A stretch of 28,447 nucleotides of DNA from positions 1 to 28,447 of the forward strand of contig DATDFC010000181.1 of NCBI GenBank assembly GCA_036522815.1, in the 5' to 3' direction. Every line of letters starts with the position of its first letter. The stretch's first letter is position 1. This DNA is from AG41 sp036522815. Lineage in GTDB: Bacteria; Gemmatimonadota; Gemmatimonadetes; Gemmatimonadales; GWC2-71-9. A model generated the notes under the pieces. That model was not told the DNA's origin. It did no database searches and saw only the letters and a list, made by a program, of their open reading frames with translations. This document shows positions 7,861 through 14,387 of the stretch, one piece after another. Made by a program: the position numbers and the translations under genes.

Positions 7861-7951
7861 GTTTGCCGTGATGTTTGCCGGTCCGGGATGAATTTGGAGG
7901 GATTTGGTGGTCCTAGACGACCCTACGTGACCACAAGAACGGCGGGCCCGC
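7861..7951. repeat. 91-bp direct repeat, left copy
   Basis: It aligns to 13033-13123 without gaps with five mismatches (86/91). It begins GTTTGCCGTGATGTTTGCCG and ends in the palindrome GCGGGCCCGC. On the minus strand it contains AGGACCACCA, reminiscent of a tRNA 3' end, but there is no recognisable T-loop. The left flank is a gene stub. From the repeat to the AraC stop at 8041 I see only a short, unconvincing open frame. Confidence 0.85.
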
Positions 7952-8040
7952 TTTTGTATCTACCATGATCGAAGGGATGGACGATGCGTTACTGATGGCG
8001 TTCGAGATGTTTCGTCACGTGACCTCCCACCCCCGTGGCC

Positions 8041-8979
8041 TTACGCCACCCGCCTTACATTCCGGCGGTACTCTCCCGGACTCACCCCCGCTGTCCTCTT
8101 GAACACCCGCGAGAACGCAGCCGCGGACTCATACCCCACCCGCCCGGCGATCTGGTCCAGGCTGAGCCCCGAGTCGGCGAGCAACCGCTTGGCGACCTGC
8201 GTGCGCCAGCGGGTGAGATAGCGCAGTGGGCTCTCCCCCACCACCGTGCCGAACCGCTCGACGAACGCTGAGCGTCCCATGGCGGCGCGCCGGCTCAGCG
8301 TCTCGAGCGTCCAGCGCGCTCGGGGCTCGGTATGGATCGCCTCGAGCGCCGCGCCGAGGCGTGGGTCCGCGAGGGCGGCGAGCACGCCGCGCTCGTGGTT
8401 GGCGCGCCGGGCCCAGGTGCGCACCACCTGCACGAAGAGAATTTCCGAGAGCCGCTCCACCACCGCTTCGTGACCCGGGTGTCCCTCTCGCACCTCCCGC
8501 ACGATGAGGCGGAAGGCATCCTCCAGCGGGTAGTTGCGGACTTCCTCGTCCCAGCGCACCACGAGCGCCGGCGGCAGACGTTCCAGCAATGGGTTGTCCA
8601 CGTCGTCGTCGAACTCGAAATGCCCGCACACGAGCCGTGTAGGTGCGCCCGAGTCGGCGTCGCCGATCACCAGCGCACCGCGCCCGGTGAACCCCGCTGC
8701 CCTGACCACCTCGTCCACTGCCTTGGCCGGCGTGTCGGGCATGTCGGTGATGATGTGCTCGGCTCCGCGCGGCACGAGGATGATGTCCCCTGTTTCCAGC
8801 CGAACCGGGTCGGAGACGTTCTCGACCCTGATCCAACAGGCGCCCCGCACGACCAGGTGGAAGCGAGCCACCCGGCGGAAGTGCGGCACACGCACTCCCC
8901 AGGGGGGCCGGAACTCGGTGGAGAAGTAGAGGCTCCCGCGAAACCGCAGCGTGGTCAGGATGTCGCTGAGCACGTCCAT
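8041..8979 (-). CDS. AraC-family transcriptional regulator with cupin-type sensor domain
   Basis: A 312-residue regulator. Residues about 5-190 form the cupin-like N-terminal domain of the AraC_binding_6 type (FRGSLYFSTEFRPPWGVRVP, FHLVVRGACWIRVE, LETGDIILVPRGAEHII). The C-terminal 100 residues carry two helix-turn-helix units: WTLETLSRRAAMGRSAFVERF...GESPLRYLTRWR and LDQIAGRVGYESAAAFSRVFKR followed by GVSPGEYRR. ATG 8979 fits the family start. It is divergent from the DUF4142/cupredoxin genes across 162 bp that contain three copies of CGGACGAT, so it plausibly controls them and itself. The inducer is unknown. Confidence 0.93.
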   Translation of the reverse strand: MDVLSDILTTLRFRGSLYFSTEFRPPWGVRVPHFRRVARFHLVVRGACWIRVENVSDPVRLETGDIILVPRGAEHIITDMPDTPAKAVDEVVRAAGFTGRGALVIGDADSGAPTRLVCGHFEFDDDVDNPLLERLPPALVVRWDEEVRNYPLEDAFRLIVREVREGHPGHEAVVERLSEILFVQVVRTWARRANHERGVLAALADPRLGAALEAIHTEPRARWTLETLSRRAAMGRSAFVERFGTVVGESPLRYLTRWRTQVAKRLLADSGLSLDQIAGRVGYESAAAFSRVFKRTAGVSPGEYRRNVRRVA

Positions 8980-9022
8980 GGCCCCAACCTAACGCAAGCA
9001 GCCCGCCGGCGTAAGCATTTTC

Positions 9023-9083
9023 CGGACGATTGGTCATATGCATCGGACTTCTAGCGATGGATCGTCCGACATCAGCGGACGAT
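9023..9083. promoter_or_regulatory. Three CGGACGAT half-sites in the divergent promoter
   Basis: CGGACGAT occurs at 9023-9030 and 9076-9083. Its reverse complement ATCGTCCG is at 9061-9068. The last two form a perfect 8-bp inverted repeat around a 7-nt spacer. The two direct copies are 53 bp apart, about five helical turns. This fits an operator with DNA looping, probably for the divergent AraC-type regulator; the assignment is inferred. Confidence 0.5.
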
Positions 9084-9141
9084 ACTCCCTCCTGGCCCGG
9101 CGTGGTGCCGGGCCCACGTCACCATCGCCAGGAGACGCGCA

Positions 9142-9672
9142 ATGCTCTACTCGACCGCAGTCCTCGTCGCCACCGGGCTGTCGCTCGGCGCTACGGCGCC
9201 GGCTCAGGGCCCCGCTGATCTGAACGACCTCCAGATGGCCCACGTGGCCGTCACCGCCAGCAACATCGACGTCGCCTATGCGCACCTGGCGCTCGCCCTC
9301 TCGGACAACCCGGCCGTGCGCCAGTTCGCCGAAACGATGATCCGCGACCACAGCGCGGTCAACGCGCGGATCGCCGCGCTGGCGCAGCGTCTGGGCGTTC
9401 AGGCTCAGGACAACCCGATGAGCCGCCAACTGCTCCAGGACGCGGAGCGCATCAAGCGCGAGTTGAGCGGGCTGCGTGGCGCGGCGTTCGACCGCTATTA
9501 CGTGAACAACGAGCTCCGCTATCACCGGATGGTGAACGGCGTGGTGGCGGACGCGTTCATTCCGAACATCAAGAACCCCGAAGTGAAGCGGGCCTTTCAG
9601 GAGGCGCTAACCATCTTCCGGGCGCACGAGCGGCACGCCGAATCGTTGGTGGCCCAGGTTGCCGCCCGATGA
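9142..9672 (+). CDS. DUF4142 family exported protein
   Basis: A 176-residue protein with an N-terminal signal peptide (about residues 1-20, ending near TAPAQG). The rest is a helical, ferritin-like DUF4142 domain: FAETMIRDHSAVNARIAALAQRL, then YYVNNELRYHRMVNGVVADAFIPNIKNPEVK, then AHERHAESL. Several His and Asp/Glu pairs (DHS, YHR, AHERHAE) sit where the family keeps them. It is secreted or periplasmic, and its biochemical role is not established for the family. ATG 9142 follows AGGAGA. Its stop overlaps the start of the cupredoxin gene by 4 bp, so the two are made together. A metal- or stress-related envelope function is a guess from this partner. Confidence 0.9.
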   Translation: MLYSTAVLVATGLSLGATAPAQGPADLNDLQMAHVAVTASNIDVAYAHLALALSDNPAVRQFAETMIRDHSAVNARIAALAQRLGVQAQDNPMSRQLLQDAERIKRELSGLRGAAFDRYYVNNELRYHRMVNGVVADAFIPNIKNPEVKRAFQEALTIFRAHERHAESLVAQVAAR

Positions 9673-9995
9673 CCGGCGGGCTGCCACGCCGACTGCTGCT
9701 GGGATGCGCGGTCCCACTCCTGCTGGGAGCGGGGCCCGCCTCCCGACGCCGGCATCACGTTGACATCCGGGATCTGGAGTATCGGCCGCGCACTCTGCTC
9801 GCGGCCGTGGGCGACACCATCATCTGGCAGAACCGCGACCTAGTGCCCCACACGGTGACGTTCGGCGAGGCGACGGACGATCGAGACGAGGTGCTACCGG
9901 GCCAGCGGTTCACGCTGGTCGTCGCCGAACATCACTCACTGCGTTACCGGTGCCGTTATCACCTCGGCATGACGGGGATGGTGCTGGCGACGTGA
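9669..9995 (+). CDS. Cupredoxin (small blue copper protein)
   Basis: A 108-residue protein of plastocyanin/amicyanin type. Residues 1-24 form a signal peptide (RRLLLGCAVPLLLGAGPAS). The core has VGDTIIWQNRDLVPHTVTF and ends with RYRCRYHLGMTGMV. The four expected type-1 copper ligands are visible: His61, Cys95, His98 and Met101, with the C-x2-H-x2-M spacing. It would carry single electrons in the periplasm. It is translationally coupled (ATGA) to the DUF4142 gene. The redox partner is not in view. Confidence 0.9.
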   Translation: MTGGLPRRLLLGCAVPLLLGAGPASRRRHHVDIRDLEYRPRTLLAAVGDTIIWQNRDLVPHTVTFGEATDDRDEVLPGQRFTLVVAEHHSLRYRCRYHLGMTGMVLAT

Positions 9996-10093
9996 CCCAT
10001 GGACACCCCGCGCCCATCCTGGTGTTCCCCAGGTGCGTTGCCGCAATGCGCCACGAGCGTTGAAGTAAGGAAACGAGCTGCCGGAATCTGAGT

Positions 10094-12400
10094 GTGGCGA
10101 AGAACGGACCGCTGCGCGTCCTCCTGGTGGAGGACGTCGAGGACGACGCGGAGCTGATGCTGCGCGAACTGCGCCGAGCGGGCGAAGCGTGCGTGGGTGT
10201 TCGGGTGCAGACAGAAGCCGAGCTGATCCGCGCGCTCGACGCGTTCGCACCCGATGTCGTCTTGTCTGACCACTCGCTCCCGGATTTCACCGCTCGGGAT
10301 GCGCTGCACGTCGTCGAGCGGCATCGGCCGGGCACTCCGGTCATCATCGTCACCGGCTCGCTCGACGAAGAGACCGCGGCGGAATACATCAAGGCCGGGG
10401 CGGCGGATTACGTCGTCAAGGGCCGGCTGCAACGACTCGGCCCCGCGGTGCGCCGGGCTATGGCGCTGAGACAGGCCATGGAGGACGCCACTCGGGCCGA
10501 GCAAGCGCGCTTACGGAGCGAGCGACGCTTCCGCAAGCTCGTCGAATTCTCGAGCGACGTGATCACCCTGCTTGACTCGGCCGGCACCATCCTCTATAGC
10601 ACGCAGTCGTTGAAGCCGACGCTGGGGTACGAGCTCGGTGAGAAGGTCGGCCAGCCGGTGTTCGAGTTGATCCATCCCGACGACGGCCCGGCGTCCGGAG
10701 TGCTGTTCGACGAGGTGCTCGCGCGCTCCGATCGCGCGGCGAAGGCCGACCTCCGCATCCGGCACAAGGACGGCACGTGGCGCCGCCTGGAGGTAGCGGC
10801 GACGAACCGCCTCGACGACCCCGACGTCGGCGCGATCGTCGTGAACTACCACGACGTCACCGAGCGCAAGCAGGCCGAGGAGGCGCTGCGGGAGGTGATG
10901 GACCACCTGCGCGCGCTGATCCAAGCGTCACCGCTGGCGATCTACTCGCTGACCACCGACGCGCGGATTCGGACGTGGAACGCGGCGGCCGAGCGCATCT
11001 TCGGCTGGCCGGCGCTCGAGGTGATCGGGCAGCCGCTCCCGATCGTCCCGGACGACAAGGAGGAAGAGCAACGCGAGCTGGACGACCGCGTGATGCGCGG
11101 GGAGACGCTCTCCGGCGTAGCGGTCACCCGTCGCCGTCGGGATGGAAAACTGGTGCAGCTCAGCATGTCCGCCGGACCGCTCTTCGACGCCGCGGGGAGC
11201 ATCACGGGCATCATGGCCGTCTCGGCCGACGTAACGGAGGTGCGGCAGCTCGAGCACCAGTATCGGCAGGCGCAGAAGATGGAAGCCGTGGGCCGGCTCG
11301 CCGGCGGCATCGCGCACGACTTCAACAACGTCCTCACCGCGATCGGGGGATACTGCGATCTACTGCTGGAGGACCTGGCAGCGGAGGATCCCCATCGCGA
11401 GGACATTCGCGAGATCCGCAAGGCGGCGGACCGCGCAGCGGCACTCACGCGGCAGCTGCTCGCGTTCAGCCGACACCAGGTGCTGTCCCCACGGCTGGTC
11501 GATCTGAACGAGCTCGTGGCCGACATGAGGAGCATGTTGGAGCGTCTCCTCGGGGAGGATGTGGTCCTGCAGGTCGTCCCGGGGGCTGATCTCGGCACAG
11601 TGCACGCCGACCCAGGGCAGCTCGAACAGGTCGTGATGAACCTCGCGGTGAATGCCAGGGACGCGATGCCCGAGGGTGGCCGCCTAACGATCGCCACCGC
11701 AGACGTCCAGCTCGATGCGAGTTATGCGGAGCTGCACCTCGCGGCCGAGCCCGGGCCGTACGTCATGCTGGCCGTGACCGACACCGGCACCGGCATGGAC
11801 GAGCACACAAGAGCCCATCTCTTCGAGCCGTTCTTCACGACCAAGGAGAAGGGGAAGGGGACGGGCCTGGGCCTCGCCACGGTGTACGGGATCGTGAAGC
11901 AGAGCGGCGGTTACGTCTGGGTCTGCAGCGAGCGCGGCAAAGGCACGACCTTCAAGGTGTACCTGCCACGCGTGGCCGGGACGGACCAACCGGCGGGCGT
12001 CGCCCCAGCGGAGCCGGCGTGGCTCCGGGGGACGGAGACCATTCTCCTCGCCGAAGATGACGCGACGGTCCGGACGGTCGTGCGGGAGGCACTGGAGCGG
12101 CTGGGATACACCGTCCTGGAAGCCGCGAACGCGGAAGCTGCCATCCAGGCCGGCGAACGCCACCAGGGGCCGATTCACCTCCTCCTGACGGACGTGGTGA
12201 TGCCGGCGCAGAGCGGCGGCCAGCTGGCGGCCCGGCTGCGTCGCGCGCGACCCGAGATGCGGGTGCTGTTCATGTCCGGGTATCCCGACGATGCGGTGGT
12301 GCGTGGCAGCAAGACGCAACCTGGAGTGACCTACCTGCAAAAACCGTTTGGTCGTGACTCGCTTGCCCGGACGGTGCGCCGCGCACTCGGCTCACCCTGA
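10094..12400 (+). CDS. Hybrid histidine kinase, REC-PAS-PAS-HisKA-HATPase-REC
   Basis: A 768-residue cytoplasmic hybrid kinase. The N-terminal receiver (about 5-125) has VLLVEDVEDDAELM and Asp59 in VVLSDHSLPD. Two PAS domains follow (about 145-260 and 270-390). The phosphoacceptor is His408 in GGIAHDFNNVLTAIGGY. The ATPase domain has VMNLAVNARDAMPEGG, VTDTGTGMD, FEPFFTTKEKGKGTGLGL and a typical end at TTFKVYLPR. A C-terminal receiver (about 645-765) has Asp700 in LLLTDVVMPAQSG. No DNA-binding output is present. The start is GTG 10094 after GGAA; no better ATG exists. It stands alone 98 bp after the cupredoxin, so it may or may not share that transcript. A receiver at both ends suggests a phosphorelay with an unlinked partner. 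Confidence 0.95.
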   Translation: MAKNGPLRVLLVEDVEDDAELMLRELRRAGEACVGVRVQTEAELIRALDAFAPDVVLSDHSLPDFTARDALHVVERHRPGTPVIIVTGSLDEETAAEYIKAGAADYVVKGRLQRLGPAVRRAMALRQAMEDATRAEQARLRSERRFRKLVEFSSDVITLLDSAGTILYSTQSLKPTLGYELGEKVGQPVFELIHPDDGPASGVLFDEVLARSDRAAKADLRIRHKDGTWRRLEVAATNRLDDPDVGAIVVNYHDVTERKQAEEALREVMDHLRALIQASPLAIYSLTTDARIRTWNAAAERIFGWPALEVIGQPLPIVPDDKEEEQRELDDRVMRGETLSGVAVTRRRRDGKLVQLSMSAGPLFDAAGSITGIMAVSADVTEVRQLEHQYRQAQKMEAVGRLAGGIAHDFNNVLTAIGGYCDLLLEDLAAEDPHREDIREIRKAADRAAALTRQLLAFSRHQVLSPRLVDLNELVADMRSMLERLLGEDVVLQVVPGADLGTVHADPGQLEQVVMNLAVNARDAMPEGGRLTIATADVQLDASYAELHLAAEPGPYVMLAVTDTGTGMDEHTRAHLFEPFFTTKEKGKGTGLGLATVYGIVKQSGGYVWVCSERGKGTTFKVYLPRVAGTDQPAGVAPAEPAWLRGTETILLAEDDATVRTVVREALERLGYTVLEAANAEAAIQAGERHQGPIHLLLTDVVMPAQSGGQLAARLRRARPEMRVLFMSGYPDDAVVRGSKTQPGVTYLQKPFGRDSLARTVRRALGSP

Positions 12401-12428
12401 GCACCGGACGGGCTAACTGCTTCAAACA

Positions 12429-12507
12429 ACGCCCATCAGCGTTGGCCAGCATCGCCGGCGCGTGCCTCTGGAGCGGAAGGTTGCGTGTTCGAATCGCGGC
12501 TGGGCAT
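12429..12507 (+). pseudogene. Degenerate tRNA-like sequence
   Basis: A tRNA-like outline: acceptor strands ACGCCCA and TGGGCAT pair at 6 of 7 positions, and the T-loop signature GTTCGAATC is present with a 4/5 stem. A CTCTGGA anticodon-like loop resembles tRNA-Arg(CCG) or tRNA-Gln. The D- and anticodon stems pair poorly and no CCA follows. It is probably a decayed tRNA or chance. A hairpin CAACGC/GCGTTG (12427-12444) overlaps its 5' end. Confidence 0.22.
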
Positions 12508-12660
12508 CCGGCGGCGCATACCTCACGCGTCACGGTCCTTTTCGCCGGGTACGGTGTGGGTACGATCGGTCGGGTGCGATTCGGGCCTGTTTCAGGATTT
12601 TCGTCTGGATTTCCTGCTCACCAACGGCGTAGTTTTCTGCTCCCGAGCACGCGAGCAGGC

Positions 12661-12852
12661 ATTCGCGCAGCCTACTTTTATGTTGCCGTAACTACGGCCC
12701 GCCTAAACAGGATCACGGAACTGTTCGATACCGGGACGCTAGTTGCGCAGGTAGGCACGGTGCTCCCGCTGGAAGAAGCTCACATTGCCCACGTGATGCT
12801 CGGAGGTGCGCCGCACAAGCGCGGCAAGATCGTGCTGAGCATTACAGTCTGA
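12661..12852 (+). pseudogene. C-terminal fragment of MDR (zinc-type) oxidoreductase
   Basis: The last 60 residues of this frame (TTARLNRITELFDTGTLV..., VGTVLPLEEAHIAHVML, APHKRGKIVLSI) match the end of NADP-dependent quinone-oxidoreductase/alcohol-dehydrogenase proteins of the medium-chain family. The catalytic and Rossmann parts are missing. The sequence before about 12660 is low-complexity and does not look like the family. It is read as a relic of a truncated gene near the right repeat. Confidence 0.5.
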
Positions 12853-12860
12853 AGGAAACA

Positions 12861-12938
12861 ATGGCGGTACTTCGCCAGCAAGTCTTCTCCTTCGACTGGC
12901 CCGCGAGTCCGACTCGCGAGGAGTTCAACGGGATCTAA
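12861..12938 (+). other. 25-codon open frame between MDR relic and right repeat
   Basis: ATG 12861 follows AAGGAAAC and encodes 25 residues (MAVLRQQVFSFDW...) to TAA 12938. I recognise no family. It could be a remnant of a larger gene. The rest of 12939-13032 shows nothing I can identify. Confidence 0.15.
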
Positions 12939-13032
12939 CCTGGGAAACGGTCGAAGGGGGGCAGCGGGCAACCAAGACGGAGCTGAGCGGGATGCGCGAC
13001 GAATCTGTCGTCGCGGCTATTGGGCGAAAGTT

Positions 13033-13123
13033 GTTTGCCGTAATGTTTGCCGGTCCGGGATGAATTTGAAGGGATTTGGTGGTCCTAGACGATCCTACGT
13101 GAGCACAAAAACGGCGGGCCCGC
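13033..13123. repeat. 91-bp direct repeat, right copy
   Basis: Partner of 7861-7951 (86/91 identical). Here the terminal GCGGGCCCGC is the inner part of a complete terminator hairpin that runs directly into the tRNA-Trp half at 13138-13175; in the left copy the hairpin is incomplete. The two copies bound about 5.1 kb. Confidence 0.85.
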
Positions 13124-13136
13124 CTGGACCCGCCGT
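13107..13136 (-). terminator. Rho-independent terminator
   Basis: On the minus strand, ACGGCGGGTCC and GGGCCCGCCGT form an 11-bp stem (one G-T pair) around the loop AGGC, followed by TTTTG. It is strong and correctly oriented to end minus-strand transcription coming from the ACP operon or from the tRNA fragment. Confidence 0.75.
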
Positions 13137-13137
13137 C

Positions 13138-13175
13138 TTTGGAGACCGGTGCTCTACCAATTGAGCTACGGACCT
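13138..13175 (-). pseudogene. tRNA-Trp 5' half (truncated)
   Basis: The minus strand reads AGGTCCGTAGCTCAATTGGT and continues through AGAGCACCGGT to CTCCAAA. This is the acceptor 5' strand, D-arm, 5' anticodon stem and a loop with anticodon CCA, as in bacterial tRNA-Trp. The sequence then switches into the terminator hairpin: there is no 3' anticodon stem, T-arm or acceptor 3' strand. The molecule cannot be functional. An intact copy must exist elsewhere in the genome. The 96 bp from here to the ACP stop show nothing I can identify. Confidence 0.75.
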
Positions 13176-13271
13176 AAGAATTGGTGCTGCTGAAGTTAGC
13201 TAGGACGCCTTGGTCTGCAAACCGTCGCTCGCCGTCGGGCTCGCCGCCGACGCCGCTCCAGGCAGCCGTGG

Positions 13272-13544
13272 TCATCCTCGAGTGCTAGAGACTTCGCCGC
13301 GTCCATCCTTGGCGGCCACGAACTCCGCGATCCGCGCGATGGTCCGGAAGCGATCGAGCTCGAGATCATCGTGCGACACCTGAATGCCGAACTCCACCTC
13401 GAGCTGCGCCAGGAATTCCACAAACATGAGCGAATCCACATAGCCGGTGTCGATCAGGTCCGTCTCCGGCGACGGGATCTCGAGGTGGAACTTCTCAGCG
13501 AACAGCGCGGAGATCTGACGGGTGAGCGCGTTGGTGCTCGGCAT
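13272..13544 (-). CDS. Acyl carrier protein
   Basis: A 90-residue acyl/peptidyl carrier protein. The phosphopantetheine site is Ser38 in TGYVDSLMFVEFLAQLE. The surrounding four-helix pattern (ISALFAEKFHLEIPSPETDL... FGIQVSHDDLELDRFRTIARIAEFV) is normal for a stand-alone ACP. It is not the fatty-acid AcpP type, which has DSLDTVE; it resembles ACPs of specialised or exopolysaccharide pathways. Its start lies 50 bp inside the GNAT gene, so the two are cotranslated. A cognate ligase or ketosynthase is not in view. The likely role is to present an acyl or aminoacyl group to the neighbouring acyltransferase. Confidence 0.9.
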   Translation of the reverse strand: MPSTNALTRQISALFAEKFHLEIPSPETDLIDTGYVDSLMFVEFLAQLEVEFGIQVSHDDLELDRFRTIARIAEFVAAKDGRGEVSSTRG

Positions 13545-14070
13545 TCGACACGTCCTGATGTTCGGTCGCGAGTAGGTCGAAGAAGAGGCGATCCAGTGGT
13601 TGGCCGTCGATATAGTGACAGCGCCGCTGCCGGCCGATGTAGCGGAAATGGAGCCGCTCGATCACGCGCTGCGCCGGGATGTTGGTCTCGACGGTCCACG
13701 CGTTTACTGCCTCGAGCCCCAGTTCTTTGAATGCCCACGTCAGCAGCGCCGAGCATGCCGGCAGCGTAGACCCCCCATATCGTTTGTTGCCCAGTACGGC
13801 CCAGATCGAAGCGGTCTTGAAGCTCCGGTCGACGTTGGTGAGGCCCACCACCCCCGCCGGCACCTCCCCGTCGTCCGCGGTATAGATGCGGAACTCGTGA
13901 AGGGCGCGCTGCGTCATGACCCTGAGCGAGACCGGCGTGAGCCGCTGCACGCCGTTTCCGAAGTCCAGCCACTTATAGTTGTCGTACTTGCTCAGCCACC
14001 CGGCGACCAGCTCGATCGCCTCGGCGTTGTCCAGCGGCAACAGCTTCACGGCTGATACACGCTCGGTCAT
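13495..14070 (-). CDS. GNAT-family N-acetyltransferase
   Basis: A 191-residue acyltransferase of the GNAT/RimJ-like group. LHEFRIYTADDGEVPAGVVGL supplies the central strands and AVLGNKRYGGSTLPACSALL the acyl-CoA (or acyl-ACP) pyrophosphate loop. AVNAWTVETNIPAQRVIERLHFRYIGRQRRC is the usual C-terminal half. ATG 14070 was chosen over an in-frame ATG at 14103 because it overlaps the stop of the truncated flavin monooxygenase gene (ATGA) and follows GGAG. Overlap with the ACP gene suggests that the donor may be acyl-ACP rather than acyl-CoA. The acceptor is unknown, perhaps an amino sugar. Confidence 0.85.
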   Translation of the reverse strand: MTERVSAVKLLPLDNAEAIELVAGWLSKYDNYKWLDFGNGVQRLTPVSLRVMTQRALHEFRIYTADDGEVPAGVVGLTNVDRSFKTASIWAVLGNKRYGGSTLPACSALLTWAFKELGLEAVNAWTVETNIPAQRVIERLHFRYIGRQRRCHYIDGQPLDRLFFDLLATEHQDVSNAEHQRAHPSDLRAVR

Positions 14071-14207
14071 TGGGCCACTAGCTCCAGGAGAATGCCGCGG
14101 CATTGGGTGGCCTCACTGCGGTGCGCCACGTGCGCCACACGTCGGGCGAACGTCGCAGCGTCGCCGTCACAGGACTGGGGGCAGGTCGAGAAGATTTCGA
14201 GGCTCAT
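14067..14207 (-). pseudogene. Truncated LLM-class flavin monooxygenase (N-terminal 46 aa)
   Basis: A 46-codon frame beginning MSLEIFSTCPQS and continuing FARRVAHVAHRSEATQCRGIL. This matches the N-terminus of luciferase-like (LLM) flavin-dependent monooxygenases, whose usual continuation is LVYTDNGLVDPWLVAQ. Here it ends LLELVAQ-stop after the first strand and helix. The family is normally about 330-350 residues, so nearly all of the enzyme is missing. The stop overlaps the GNAT start (ATGA), so the stub still works as a leader for the ACP operon. The 180 bp to the divergent lipoprotein start hold no gene I can support. Confidence 0.6.
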
Positions 14208-14387
14208 TGTCGTGCCCGTGCTGCATGGAGGGTGCCATGGGGTGGGTCGGCCCGACGCAGCACGTGAGGCGCCGAAGCACGCAGCGGCCCGTGGCCCCCG
14301 CGCCACGACCTGTGGTGCCGCTCCCTCCCAGCCGCGCGGTCCGAGCATTGCAAACTGAAGCGGCAAGTCCGTTTGCGGAGGAGCCTC

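Noticed and set aside
7965..8099. Short plus-strand frame beginning MIEGMDDALLMAF
   Set aside because: Runs antisense into the AraC gene, has no clear ribosome-binding site and no family resemblance.
10777..11589. 270-codon plus-strand frame within the hybrid kinase
   Set aside because: Out of frame with a kinase whose domains are continuous through this stretch; composition is low-complexity.
12411..12446. Integron attC-like arrangement (CTAAC ... GCGTTGG)
   Set aside because: Only about 36 bp, lacks paired L and R boxes of an attC site, and no integrase or cassette array is present.
13196..13441. 81-codon minus-strand frame overlapping the ACP gene
   Set aside because: Out of frame with the ACP, Arg-rich and without recognisable features.
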